A DNA stretch of 63,215 nucleotides from Oscillospiraceae bacterium (GTDB taxonomy: Bacteria; Bacillota; Clostridia; Oscillospirales; Acutalibacteraceae), in the NCBI GenBank assembly GCA_015065685.1, contig SVPU01000009.1:1-63215 (forward strand), written 5' to 3'. Made by a program: the position numbers and the translations under genes. Below, one piece after another: positions 35,361 to 44,591 of the stretch. Each line of letters starts with the position of its first letter. Within the stretch, counting starts at the first letter, position 1. Below the pieces are notes generated by a model. It ran no database searches and was not told where the DNA came from. It saw nothing but the letters and a program-made list of their open reading frames with translations.

Positions 35361-36114
35361 TGGTCTCAATATCCTTGTTTAAAAAACTTCGGGTTTTCTG
35401 CGATTTTGGATTTAAGAAAACCTCTTCGGGTGTGCCGAATTCTTCGATAACACCATCTGCCATAAATATAACCTTGTCCGAAACATTTCTTGCAAATTCC
35501 ATTTCGTGAGTTACCACAATCATTGTGCTGTCTCCGCTTTTAAGGTCTTTAATAACCCTTAAAACCTCACCTGTGAGCTCGGGGTCTAAAGCCGAGGTTG
35601 GCTCATCAAAGCAGAGGATATCAGGTTTCATGGCAAGGGCACGTGCGATTGCTACTCGCTGCTGCTGACCGCCCGAAAGCTGACAGGGATAGCTTTCAAG
35701 CTTGTCGGTAAGGCCAACTCGTTCTATTAAAGCCTTGGCTTCTGCTTCGATTTCTTCGGGGGTGCCTCTTTTTAAAAGGGAGGGGGCTAGGGTTATGTTG
35801 CCCAGAACAGTGTATTGCGGGAAAAGGTTAAAGGACTGAAAAACAAGACCGAAATGCAAGCGGTTTTCTCTGATTTCATTATCGCTCAATTGCTTGTGTA
35901 AAGAACTGTCAAAAATGGTTTTGCCATTTACCGAAATTATACCCTCATCGGCAGTTTCAAGAAAATTAAGGCAACGAAGAAGGGTGGTTTTGCCGCTACC
36001 CGATGAGCCGATAATTGATAAAACCTCACCTTTTTCGAGGCAAAAGTCAATTCCTTTCAAAACCTCAACCTTGCCGAAGCTTTTCTTAATTCCTTTTACT
36101 TCTAAAACAGACAT
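35353..36114 (-). CDS. glnQ: Polar amino acid ABC transporter ATP-binding protein
   Basis: A 253-residue ATPase of the GlnQ/HisP group with Walker A GSSGSGKTT (about 36-44), Q-loop FQSFNLFPQYT, signature LSGGQQQR, Walker B ILCFDEPTSALDPE and H-loop VTHEMEFA. The gene follows the permease by 13 bases and overlaps the TrpR-like regulator. Confidence 0.92.
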   Translation of the reverse strand: MSVLEVKGIKKSFGKVEVLKGIDFCLEKGEVLSIIGSSGSGKTTLLRCLNFLETADEGIISVNGKTIFDSSLHKQLSDNEIRENRLHFGLVFQSFNLFPQYTVLGNITLAPSLLKRGTPEEIEAEAKALIERVGLTDKLESYPCQLSGGQQQRVAIARALAMKPDILCFDEPTSALDPELTGEVLRVIKDLKSGDSTMIVVTHEMEFARNVSDKVIFMADGVIEEFGTPEEVFLNPKSQKTRSFLNKDIETNG

Positions 36115-36127
36115 AAACTCACCCTCC

Positions 36128-36853
36128 TTAATTAAAATAGCTGAGCTTCTTTTCTAATTTACCGAGCAGAATTGTTAGCAATCCCACAAAAAGAAGATAG
36201 AAAACGCCGGTATAGAAAAGTGGCCATACCATAGCCTTGGTGGCGGCAAGCTCTTTTGCTTGTTTTATGATTTCGGGAATCATAATGCAGTTGGCGAGTG
36301 CAGTGTCCTTTATAAGAGTTATAATTTCGTTGGACATTGGCGGAACAATGCGTTTTATAACCTGCTTGAGCACAATTTTTCTGAAAACCTGAGATTTCGT
36401 GAGACCTAAAACATAACCCGCCTCATACTGTCCGCGAGAAATACTCTCAATTCCACCGCGGTAAATCTCCGAAAAATAGCAAGCATAATTAACAGAAAAC
36501 GCAATTAAAACAGCACACAAGCCGCCCGCGTTTATAAGCAATAATTGCAATACTCCGCCATCATTTGGGATGGTGAAATTTTCGATTATGTAACGGTCGA
36601 TATGGGTAAAAACGGGGTTTCCGAATAAAAGACCGGGAACATAATAGAAAATAAATATCTGCAGCATCAACGGTATTCCTCTTACAATCCACACAAATGT
36701 CTTGGCAACTGCTCTGAGTGGTGCGAATTTGCTCATAGAGCAAAAGGCAATGGGAAGACCTAACGGTATACCGCAAATCAGGGTTACCGCAAAGATAATA
36801 AGAGAGATTATAAAACCGTTTGCTAAAAATGATGTAACTTCCAAAAAAGTCAT
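36128..36853 (-). CDS. Polar amino acid ABC transporter permease
   Basis: A 241-residue membrane protein of the HisMQ family with about five transmembrane segments, the RGIPLMLQIFIFYY motif after the second and the EAA loop EAGYVLGLTKSQVFRKIVLKQVIKRIVPP. It likely forms a homodimer with the ATPase pair below it. Confidence 0.91.
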   Translation of the reverse strand: MTFLEVTSFLANGFIISLIIFAVTLICGIPLGLPIAFCSMSKFAPLRAVAKTFVWIVRGIPLMLQIFIFYYVPGLLFGNPVFTHIDRYIIENFTIPNDGGVLQLLLINAGGLCAVLIAFSVNYACYFSEIYRGGIESISRGQYEAGYVLGLTKSQVFRKIVLKQVIKRIVPPMSNEIITLIKDTALANCIMIPEIIKQAKELAATKAMVWPLFYTGVFYLLFVGLLTILLGKLEKKLSYFN

Positions 36854-36870
36854 AATTTCTTCCTTACATA

Positions 36871-36909
36871 ACTTTGCTGACGGGATGTTTTTATCTCGCC
36901 AGCAAAAGT
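36871..36909 (-). promoter_or_regulatory. Intercistronic stem-loop, probable mRNA stabiliser
   Basis: A stem of about 15 positions with a few mismatches (CTTTGCTG and CAGCAAAAG outermost) lies between the binding-protein and permease genes. There is no T-run after it on the minus strand, so it is not a standard terminator. Such stems often keep binding-protein mRNA in excess over permease mRNA. Confidence 0.6.
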
Positions 36910-36938
36910 AATTTTTTTAAAATTTCAAGTGATAATTA

Positions 36939-37757
36939 TTATTTCTGGTCTGAAAAATCAGTAATAGCGGTGGTTTCAACGCCGTATTTCTTAGCCAAAG
37001 CAGCAATTGTGCCGTCTTCTGCTAACTTTTCAAGTTCAGCGTTTACCTTAGCGGTGAGTTCACTACCTTTTTTGAAACCGATAGCATAATATTCAACATC
37101 ACTTGAAAGACCTTCAACGATTTCGAGGTTTGCATAGTCACCCTTGCCGCAGTAGCTCTTAGCAAGCTGATTATCAAGAACAGCAAAATCTGCAGTGCCT
37201 GCATTTACAGCCATAAGAGAATCGGTCTGAACGCCTGCGCTCTTAAATACGATACCCTCAAATGTTTTAGCGTATGTTTCACCTGCAGAGCCGCCTTCAG
37301 CAGAAGCAATCTTGCCCTTTAAATCAGCAGCAGTTTTAATGCCTGAATCCTTCTTTGCAACAACAACCTGAAGATTTTCCATATAGTTATATGAGAAATC
37401 AACCTTGTCTTTACGAGCAATGCCATCATCATCAGCAGTGTTACAGGTAAATCCGTTCCATATACAGTCGATAACGTTTGAATTAAGGTCTGTATACTTA
37501 TTTTCCCAAACGATTTCCTTGAAGTTTACGTCATAACCGAGGTTTCCGAACACCTTTTCAGCAAGTTCGGTATCAAAACCAACAAGTTTACCTGATTCAT
37601 CCTTGTAGTTCATGGGCTCATAAATTGTGTAACCCACAACAATTGTTTCTTTCTTTGCATCAGCATCAGCATCGGTTGATGTTACATCTGCTTGGCCGCA
37701 AGCTGCAACGCTGAATACCATAAGAAGACATAAGATAAGTGCTAAAAGTTTTTTCAT
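36939..37757 (-). CDS. Amino acid ABC transporter substrate-binding lipoprotein
   Basis: A 272-residue family 3 solute-binding protein. The signal peptide ends in the lipobox SVAAC with Cys20 lipidated. The mature part shows VVGYTIYEPMNYKDESGKLVGFDTELAEKV, the DCIWNGFT strand, and the domain-2 motif AADLKGKIASAEGGSAGE. First gene of the importer operon with a strong promoter. The amino acid is not identifiable from sequence alone. Confidence 0.92.
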   Translation of the reverse strand: MKKLLALILCLLMVFSVAACGQADVTSTDADADAKKETIVVGYTIYEPMNYKDESGKLVGFDTELAEKVFGNLGYDVNFKEIVWENKYTDLNSNVIDCIWNGFTCNTADDDGIARKDKVDFSYNYMENLQVVVAKKDSGIKTAADLKGKIASAEGGSAGETYAKTFEGIVFKSAGVQTDSLMAVNAGTADFAVLDNQLAKSYCGKGDYANLEIVEGLSSDVEYYAIGFKKGSELTAKVNAELEKLAEDGTIAALAKKYGVETTAITDFSDQK

Positions 37758-37794
37758 TTCAATTTTCCCCTTTAAAATTTAAGTTTATGAATGT

Positions 37795-37823
37795 ATTATA
37801 CTTTATTAAGATGAAGTTGTAAA
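37795..37823 (-). promoter_or_regulatory. Promoter of the amino acid importer
   Basis: On the minus strand TTTACA, 17 bases, TATAAT. Confidence 0.8.
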
Positions 37824-37872
37824 GTGTTTTTTTAAAAAATTTTTAAATTTTTTCATTAAAAGCTATGTTTAA

Positions 37873-37901
37873 TTGATTTTATTCGGCAATTATGATACAA
37901 T
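37873..37901 (+). promoter_or_regulatory. Promoter of the branching enzyme gene
   Basis: TTGATT, 17 bases, TACAAT with TG one base before the -10. Confidence 0.65.
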
Positions 37902-37933
37902 ATTAATAAGAAAAATTACGAGAGGGATAATAT

Positions 37934-39922
37934 ATGGCATATAAAATTTTAAAAATTGATCCATATCTTAAAGACTATGAGCAAGATATTATTCTTCGAA
38001 TGAAAAATTTCGAAACCAAGCGTGCAGAGCTTTTGGGCGAAAAGGGCGATATAGAAAGCTTTGCTAACGGATATAATTATTTTGGTTTTCACAGAACAAA
38101 AGACGGCTGGGTTTACAGAGAGTGGGCACCCGCTGCAGAGGAAATGTATCTAACCGGCGATTTTAACGGCTGGAATCTCACCGCCACTCCGATGACAAGG
38201 CTGGAGAATGGGGTATTTGAGGTTACACTTGAGGGCAGGGATGCTTTAAAGGTAGGTCAAAAGGTTCAGGCGATTATTCTTTCCAACGGTCAGCTTCTTC
38301 GCAGAATCCCGCTTTATGCAACCCGCGTGGTGCAGGATAGCGAAACTTATCTCTGGTGCGCCGAAATTGAAGACACATTAAAGGAATTTTGTTGGGAAGA
38401 TGAAAAATTCAAAATCCCCCAGACACCTATTATATATGAATGCCACATAGGAATGGCACAGGAAAAATATGATATTGGAAGCTATGAGGAATTCAGCGAA
38501 AATGTGCTTCCTCGCATAAAAAAGCTTGGGTATAACACCATTCAGATAATGGCGGTTATGGAGCACCCGTATTATGCTTCGTTCGGCTATCAGGTTTCGA
38601 ACTTTTTTGCCGCTTCTTCGCGTTACGGAAAAAGCGAGGATTTGAAAAAGCTCATTAACAAAGCACATAAAATGGGGATTGCGGTGCTTCTTGATGTTGT
38701 GCACTCCCACGCGATTAAAAATGAGGGCGATGGGCCAAATAGGTTCGATGGCACAGAATATCAGTTTTTCCACGAGGGAGAAAAGGGCAATCATTCTGCT
38801 TGGGGCACAAAGCTGTTTAATTACGGCAAAAACGAGGTTTTGCATTTCCTTTTATCTAACCTTAAATACTGGATGGAGGTTTTCCATTTTGATGGTTTCC
38901 GTTTTGACGGTGTTACCTCTATGCTTTATCACGACCACGGCCTTGGCAGTGCGTTTTCGAATTATGATATGTATTTTTCAATGAATACCGATACAGAGGC
39001 TGTTACCTATCTGCAGCTTGCAAATGAGCTTATTCACAAAATCAATCCAAAGGCTATAACCGTGGCAGAGGATATGTCGGGAATGCCGGGTATGTGCATT
39101 AAAATAGAGGATGGAGGAATAGGCTTTGATTACAGGCTTTCTATGGGTGTGCCTGACCTTTGGATAAAGTATCTCAAAGAATATAAAGATGAAGATTGGG
39201 ATATGTGGGGGCTTTGGTATGAGCTTTGCGGCAGAAGACCCAAGGAAAAAAATATCGGATACTGCGAATCGCACGATCAGGCCTTGGTTGGCGATAAAGC
39301 CATTATGTTCCGACTTTGTGATGCCGATATGTATTCTAAAATGAACAAGTTCTCTGAAAGCGTTGTTGTTGACAGGGGAATAGCTCTCCATAAAATGATA
39401 AGGCTTATAACCTCTTCTCTTGCGGGCGAGGGCTATCTTAATTTTATGGGTAACGAATTCGGCCACCCTGAATGGATAGATTTCCCGCGCGAGGGTAACA
39501 ACTGGAGTTATCATTACTGCCGCAGACAGTGGAGTCTTGTGGATAATGAAAATTTGAGATACAGAGAACTCAACGATTTCGACGGTGCAATGATAAAACT
39601 GCTTAAAACCAACCGGGTTCTTAGAAAAAAAGCAGAAAGCCGCTGGATTCATCAGGATGACAAGGTGATAATTTACACCAAGGGTGATTTGTGCTTTGCT
39701 TTTAATTTTAACTCCAATAAGTCTTTCGAAGGATATTTCGTGCCTATCGGTCAAAAAGGTGATTACAAGGTTGTGCTTTCTACTGATGATGGTCTTTACG
39801 GCGGACACGACAGAATAGATAAAGACTATGTTTACACCTGTGAAGTGACAGCGGATAATCGAATAGGCTTCAACTGTTATTTACCGTCGAGAAGTGCGGT
39901 TGTTTTTAAAAGGGTGAAGTAA
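37934..39922 (+). CDS. glgB: 1,4-alpha-glucan branching enzyme, eukaryotic-like type
   Basis: A 662-residue GH13 enzyme that makes alpha-1,6 branches in glycogen. A carbohydrate-binding module 48 lies at about 45-140 (WAPAAEEMYLTGDFNGWN). Catalytic residues are visible: the nucleophile Asp in FDGFRFDGVTSM, the acid/base Glu in TVAEDMSG and the third Asp in CESHDQ. The forms FRFDGVTSMLYHDHG, FFAASSRYG and GNEFGHPEWIDFPREGNNWSY are those of animal and fungal GBE1 and of a minority bacterial lineage, not of the E. coli GlgB type (FRVDAVASM). The rest of a glycogen operon is not next to it. Good promoter upstream. Confidence 0.9.
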   Translation: MAYKILKIDPYLKDYEQDIILRMKNFETKRAELLGEKGDIESFANGYNYFGFHRTKDGWVYREWAPAAEEMYLTGDFNGWNLTATPMTRLENGVFEVTLEGRDALKVGQKVQAIILSNGQLLRRIPLYATRVVQDSETYLWCAEIEDTLKEFCWEDEKFKIPQTPIIYECHIGMAQEKYDIGSYEEFSENVLPRIKKLGYNTIQIMAVMEHPYYASFGYQVSNFFAASSRYGKSEDLKKLINKAHKMGIAVLLDVVHSHAIKNEGDGPNRFDGTEYQFFHEGEKGNHSAWGTKLFNYGKNEVLHFLLSNLKYWMEVFHFDGFRFDGVTSMLYHDHGLGSAFSNYDMYFSMNTDTEAVTYLQLANELIHKINPKAITVAEDMSGMPGMCIKIEDGGIGFDYRLSMGVPDLWIKYLKEYKDEDWDMWGLWYELCGRRPKEKNIGYCESHDQALVGDKAIMFRLCDADMYSKMNKFSESVVVDRGIALHKMIRLITSSLAGEGYLNFMGNEFGHPEWIDFPREGNNWSYHYCRRQWSLVDNENLRYRELNDFDGAMIKLLKTNRVLRKKAESRWIHQDDKVIIYTKGDLCFAFNFNSNKSFEGYFVPIGQKGDYKVVLSTDDGLYGGHDRIDKDYVYTCEVTADNRIGFNCYLPSRSAVVFKRVK

Positions 39923-40441
39923 ATGAAAGCAGTTTTTATTGACCGCGACGGAACAATGGGCGGAAGTTATTATGTTGAATTCCCGCAGGATTATTATGCT
40001 TATGAGGGAACAAAAGAAGCGTTCGATTTGTTAAATGAAAACGGCTTTTTGCCTATGATTTTTACAAATCAGTCTTGCATAGCAAGGGGGAAAGACGGCG
40101 GTTATGATTTCGCTGCTGAATTTAAAGAAATCGGCGCTAGGGATTGGTTTATTTGCCCACACGATGATGCCGATAACTGTAACTGCCGCAAGCCTAAAAC
40201 AGGACTTTTGGAACAAGCGAAGAATAAATATAACCTTGATATGAAAGATTGCTATGTTATAGGGGACCGATGGAGTGATATGGCATCTGGAGGAAAAATG
40301 GGTTGTAAACTCATTCTTGTGTTGACAGGTAGGGGAAAAGAATCTCTCGGGTGCGACCGAGAAAAATGGGCAGAGTATGAGCCCATTTACATAGCAAAAA
40401 ATTTATATGAAGCAGCCAAATGGTTGTGTAACAAAAAATAA
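39923..40441 (+). CDS. HAD-IIIA phosphatase, GmhB/HisB-like
   Basis: A 172-residue phosphatase. Motif I is FIDRDGTMGG, motif II FTNQS, a Cys/His zinc loop CPHDDADNCNCRKPKTG and motif IV YVIGDRWSDM follow, in the order of GmhB, the heptose bisphosphate phosphatase. No heptose pathway genes are near it, and the YEGTKEAFDLLNENGF part suits sugar bisphosphates in general, so the substrate is open. The ATG directly follows the glgB stop. Confidence 0.85.
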   Translation: MKAVFIDRDGTMGGSYYVEFPQDYYAYEGTKEAFDLLNENGFLPMIFTNQSCIARGKDGGYDFAAEFKEIGARDWFICPHDDADNCNCRKPKTGLLEQAKNKYNLDMKDCYVIGDRWSDMASGGKMGCKLILVLTGRGKESLGCDREKWAEYEPIYIAKNLYEAAKWLCNKK

Positions 40442-40452
40442 AAAAAGAATAA

Positions 40453-40485
40453 AAAACACCGAGTGTCCAACTCGGTGTTTTGCTT
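40453..40485. terminator. Bidirectional terminator
   Basis: AAAACACCGAGT and ACTCGGTGTTTT pair over 12 bp around a GTCCA loop. It serves converging glgB-phosphatase and CapA genes. Confidence 0.88.
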
Positions 40486-41820
40486 TTATTCCACAAATGT
40501 TAATTTACAACCAATGTTATTTTGACATTCGCTTAGCCCCTCGGCAACGATTGCTTTTGTGCGGTCATAAGATTTTTGCGCCTTTGCAACCGCTGTGGCG
40601 TCAAGTCCGTATTTTGTTGCATCTTCGCGGGTGGCAAGCGGATAAACTGTGTAAAGATGTCCGCCTCCGCCTTTATATTTGTTAACCCAAGTGGGAATAA
40701 GACCTATTGAATCAAGTGTTACATCATCGCCGTATTTTCTTAATGTGTAACTGAAAATCAAACCGTCTTCTGTGTGACCTGAGGGACAACTGTCCATAAG
40801 TTCTTGGCGTTGGTTGGAAACGGCGTTGCCCGTTGAGTAAAGACAAACTGTGGTGTTCTGACCATCTTCAGAATGAATAAGTTCAATGGGTTGAACAACA
40901 TGCGGATGGCTGCCGATTATAATATCGACACCAAGGTTAGAAAGCCTTTGTGCTATCGTTTTTTGCCAGGTATTTGGGGTTAGCTTATATTCATTGCCCC
41001 AATGCATATAAAACACAATAAATTCGGCACCCTTGGACTTCATATCATTTATGGTAGCCTGCGCTTCTGAATAGAATGTTTCTAAAGCGGCATTGTCATA
41101 AACAAAGGTGCTGATAAGGTTTTCGGCCTCTGCCTTCATCTGATTTCCGTTAAGGTTTTTTCTGCCGTTTGAGATGGAAGAATAGGTATAATTTGCCATA
41201 CCTATTTTAATGTCATTTATTTCTTTTACGGTGTAAATCGGTTCTTCTACAGTTTCTCTTGTGCCGATAAAATCAAAGCCCTTTTGCTTTAAAATCTGTG
41301 CGGTGCGCTGAAGACCGAACATTCCCGTGTCATAACTATGATTATTCGCGGTAAGGAGGAAGTTTATACCATCGTTTTTGAGGGCATCTGCAAGACTGTC
41401 GGGCGTGTTAAAAGCGGGATAACCGCTGAATTTACCCGATTCTGTGCCGCCAAATGTAACCTCAAGGTTAGCAACGGCAAGGTCGGCTTGTTTGAAAAGG
41501 GGAGCAGCCTCTTTAAAATAACAGCTAAAATCATATTCACCCGTCTGGCTGTTATATGCGCCTGTAAGCTGAGTGCTGTGCACCATAATATCTCCGGTGC
41601 TCATAACCGTGGCATAGCTTTCCTTCGGCTTTTCTTCTGAAGAGTTTATTTCTGAGCTATTGGTCGAAGGATTACCCGAGGGGTTATCATCAGCTTTAAA
41701 GATTGAAGCTGCTATGAATGAAATCAAAGCAATAACACCGGCTAAAATCAATGCGCAAAGGGAAAGGAAAATGCGACGTCGGATAATGGCTTGCTGCCTT
41801 TTTGTTCTGTTCTTTTTCAT
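40486..41820 (-). CDS. CapA family (PGA synthesis-like) protein
   Basis: A 444-residue protein with a basic N-terminus, one transmembrane segment at about 14-40 and a Ser/Asn/Glu-rich spacer. The PGA_cap metallophosphatase-like domain follows: STGDIMVHSTQ, LAVANLEVTFGG, FNTPDSLADALKNDGINFLLTANNHSYDTGMFGL, VFYMHWGNEY, ADIIIGSHPHVVQP-like VDIIIGSHPHVVQP. Members include CapA of poly-gamma-glutamate capsule synthesis, but no capBC genes are near it, so the role may be another envelope function. Confidence 0.86.
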   Translation of the reverse strand: MKKNRTKRQQAIIRRRIFLSLCALILAGVIALISFIAASIFKADDNPSGNPSTNSSEINSSEEKPKESYATVMSTGDIMVHSTQLTGAYNSQTGEYDFSCYFKEAAPLFKQADLAVANLEVTFGGTESGKFSGYPAFNTPDSLADALKNDGINFLLTANNHSYDTGMFGLQRTAQILKQKGFDFIGTRETVEEPIYTVKEINDIKIGMANYTYSSISNGRKNLNGNQMKAEAENLISTFVYDNAALETFYSEAQATINDMKSKGAEFIVFYMHWGNEYKLTPNTWQKTIAQRLSNLGVDIIIGSHPHVVQPIELIHSEDGQNTTVCLYSTGNAVSNQRQELMDSCPSGHTEDGLIFSYTLRKYGDDVTLDSIGLIPTWVNKYKGGGGHLYTVYPLATREDATKYGLDATAVAKAQKSYDRTKAIVAEGLSECQNNIGCKLTFVE

Positions 41821-41838
41821 TTTAAAAACTCCTGTATT

Positions 41839-42541
41839 TTAAAATATAAGGCATAAAATAAGCGGTAAGAAAATGGCGGGAACATAATTCATAACTTTAA
41901 TTTTTGTGATTCCCAACATATTAAGGCCTAAGGCAATTATGAGAATTGAGCCTATAACCGAGAAATGTGCTATAACCTCGGTTGTCATAACAGGTTCAAC
42001 AACAACTGCGAGAAGTGTGAGACCTCCTTCAATAATAAGCACCGAAATGCACGAAAGCATTACACCTATGCCAAGGCTTGAGGTGAGCGCCATTGCGGCA
42101 ACGCAATCTATAACCGATTTTGAATAAAGGGTGGAATTATCACCCGTAATGCCGCTGTTTAAAGAGCCGACGATGGTCATAGCGCCAACACAGAAAAGAA
42201 CTGTTGCTGTTACAAAGCCTTCTGCAAAGTGTGATTCATTGCCGCCAAGCTTTCTTTCAAAAAAACCGCCCAATTTTTTAACAAGCGCATCAAAATCTGC
42301 AAGCTCACCCAAAACCGCACCCAAAGCAAAGGATATTATAATTATTATAACATTTATTCCTTCTTCGAAAAGGCCTGTTATTCCAATATAAATCACGCAA
42401 AGCGCCATACCGTTCATTAGTGTGGTTTTGATTTTTTCAGGTATGCCCTTTTTAAAGGCTAAGCCTAAAAGGCAACCTAAAACAACCAAAAAAAAGTTAA
42501 CAACTGCACCGCTTGTTATAACGCGGTTAAAAACGCTCATT
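41839..42541 (-). CDS. DUF554 family membrane protein (YdfK-like)
   Basis: A 233-residue protein with seven or so membrane segments and the family blocks SGAVVNFFLVVLGCLLG, VIYIGITGLFE, GAVLGELADFD and FVTATVLFCVGAMTIVGSLNSGITGD. Function unknown, possibly a transporter. The ATG at 42541 is set by GGAAG eight bases upstream; the frame extends further but without a ribosome site. Just upstream of CapA in the same direction. Confidence 0.87.
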
Positions 42542-42656
42542 TTTTTCACTTCCGTCTTAGACTTACGTATATAAATATATAATATAAACAATAAAAAATC
42601 AATATTTTTTCGTTTTATGTAAATACTTATATTAAAATTATTGGAGGGAATAGAAA

Positions 42657-43091
42657 ATGATTGAAAAAGATACGGTGCGATTGCTTAGAGAATGCGATGC
42701 GGGGGTTAAAATGGGTGTCAGCTCAATAGATGATGTTCTCGAATACACCTCTGACAGAGAATTAAAAAAGCTCTTATCAGACTGCAAGGATGAACACGAA
42801 AAGCTTAACCGCGAGCTACAGGAATTGCTCGAAAAATATAAGGATGAGGGCAAAGAGCCTAACCCTATTGCCAAGGGGATGTCCTGGATGAAGACCAATA
42901 TGAAGCTCACCCTTAATGAATCGGATTCCACTATTGCTGACTTAATTACCGATGGCTGCAATATGGGTGTTAAATCACTTAACAAATATCTTAACGAATA
43001 TAAAGCGGCAGATGAGGTTTCAAAAGATATTTGCAAACGACTCATAAACCTTGAAGAAAAATTAGCGGTGGATATAAGAAAATTTTTGTAA
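42657..43091 (+). CDS. All-helical DUF2383-like or ferritin-like hypothetical protein
   Basis: A 144-residue soluble protein made of about four amphipathic helices, with regularly placed charged residues and no Cys. Glu and His at EHEKLNRELQELL resemble a ferritin-like fold of the DUF2383 sort, but the paired E-x-x-H iron motifs are incomplete, so I do not claim metal binding. Start follows GGAGGG. It is monocistronic with a terminator directly after. Confidence 0.68.
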   Translation: MIEKDTVRLLRECDAGVKMGVSSIDDVLEYTSDRELKKLLSDCKDEHEKLNRELQELLEKYKDEGKEPNPIAKGMSWMKTNMKLTLNESDSTIADLITDGCNMGVKSLNKYLNEYKAADEVSKDICKRLINLEEKLAVDIRKFL

Positions 43092-43100
43092 TGTAAAAGA

Positions 43101-43128
43101 ACAGTCCTTTAAAATGGGCTGTTTTTTA
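43101..43128 (+). terminator. Intrinsic terminator
   Basis: ACAGTCC and GGGCTGT (one G-U pair) around an 8-base loop, followed by T6. Its T-run touches the promoter of the citrate synthase gene. Confidence 0.75.
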
Positions 43129-43157
43129 TTGAAAAGCGTTTTTGAAAATGTTATAAT
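43129..43157 (+). promoter_or_regulatory. Promoter of citrate synthase
   Basis: TTGAAA, 17 bases, TATAAT. Confidence 0.75.
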
Positions 43158-43216
43158 ATGTTAAATAATGGTTAATATTTTGCTTTTAAAATAGGAAAAG
43201 AAAAAAGGTGATATTT

Positions 43217-44587
43217 ATGAGCAGTAATAAACTTAGTGAAAAAACTCTTGAAAAAATTGAAAATTATTCAGAGAAGTGTTTGCAAAACTGTGTTATAGAG
43301 CAAGGCTTGTATATTGAACATAAAGTAAATAGAGGCCTTAGAGACCTTAACGGTAAGGGCGTTTTAACGGGTCTTACAGAAATTTCAGATATTATTTCAA
43401 AAAAGAATGTTAACGGTCAAGAGGTGCCTTGCGAGGGCGAGCTTTATTACCGTGGATATAAAATAGATGATATTGTTAACGGAATTTTAAAGGATAACAG
43501 ATTCGGCTTTGAAGAAATAATTTATTTGTTAATCTTCGGCGAGCTTCCCAGCAAAGCGGAGCTTGAAGAGTTTAAATCTGTGCTTTTCTCAATGCGCCCT
43601 TTGCCCGATAATTTTGTGCGCGATGTAATAATGAAGGCACCGGCGGTGGATATGATGAATTCACTCGCACGAAGTGTGCTTATGCTTTATTCTTATGACC
43701 GCAATGCAGATGATATAAGCATACCGAATGTTTTGCGCCAATGCTTGCAGCTTATAGCGCGTTTTCCGCAGCTTGCGGTTTACGGTTATCATGCTCATAA
43801 TTATGATTTCGGCAATAGCAACAGTTTCTTTATTCACGAGCCCGACCCCAAGCTTTCAACTGCCGAGAATTTGCTTTATATGTTAAGGCTTGATGGTAAG
43901 TTCACTCCTTTGGAAGCAAAGGTGCTTGATATAGCATTGATTCTTCACGCCGAGCACGGAGGCGGTAATAACTCAACCTTTACCACCCATGTTGTTTCTT
44001 CCTCGGGAACAGATACCTATTCGGCAATCGCTGCCGCATTGGGCTCGCTTAAAGGTCCAAAGCACGGTGGCGCTAACCTTAAGGTTTCTGCTATGTTCAA
44101 AGATATAAAGCAGAACATCAAAGATTGGGAGGATAGGGAAGAGATTTCCAATTATCTTAACAAAATTCTCAATAAAGAGGCTTTTGATAAAGCAGGATTA
44201 ATTTATGGTATTGGCCACGCTATATACTCGGTTTCAGACCCAAGAGCGAAGGTTTTCAAGTCCTTTGTTAAAAGTCTTTCAGAAGAAAAAGGGCTCACTA
44301 AAGAGTTTGAACTTTATTCGCTTATTGAGGAATTGGCACCTCAGGTGATTGCCGAGAAGAGAAAAATGTATAAAGGTGTAAGCGCCAATGTTGATTTTTA
44401 CAGCGGCTTTGTTTATGATATGTTAGGCTTGCCTCACGAGCTTTTCACACCTATTTTTGCGATTGCAAGAATATCGGGTTGGAGTGCGCATCGCATTGAA
44501 GAGCTTATAAATGCGGGTAAAATTATAAGACCTGCATATATGAATGTTCAGGAGCATAGAGAATATATAGAGATGGGCGAGAGATGA
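43217..44587 (+). CDS. gltA: Citrate synthase
   Basis: A 456-residue enzyme condensing acetyl-CoA and oxaloacetate. Active-site blocks are HAEHGGGNNSTFTTHVV, KHGGANLKV, YGIGHAIYSVSDPRAKVF (His) and the catalytic Asp in SANVDFYSGFVYDMLG. The long N-terminal helix region and GELYYRGYKIDD suit the longer bacterial form. The ATG at 43217 has AAGGTG six bases upstream; a GTG three codons earlier is the alternative. In anaerobes it usually feeds 2-oxoglutarate synthesis. Gene neighbours do not include aconitase. Confidence 0.93.
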   Translation: MSSNKLSEKTLEKIENYSEKCLQNCVIEQGLYIEHKVNRGLRDLNGKGVLTGLTEISDIISKKNVNGQEVPCEGELYYRGYKIDDIVNGILKDNRFGFEEIIYLLIFGELPSKAELEEFKSVLFSMRPLPDNFVRDVIMKAPAVDMMNSLARSVLMLYSYDRNADDISIPNVLRQCLQLIARFPQLAVYGYHAHNYDFGNSNSFFIHEPDPKLSTAENLLYMLRLDGKFTPLEAKVLDIALILHAEHGGGNNSTFTTHVVSSSGTDTYSAIAAALGSLKGPKHGGANLKVSAMFKDIKQNIKDWEDREEISNYLNKILNKEAFDKAGLIYGIGHAIYSVSDPRAKVFKSFVKSLSEEKGLTKEFELYSLIEELAPQVIAEKRKMYKGVSANVDFYSGFVYDMLGLPHELFTPIFAIARISGWSAHRIEELINAGKIIRPAYMNVQEHREYIEMGER

Positions 44588-44591
44588 TTAA

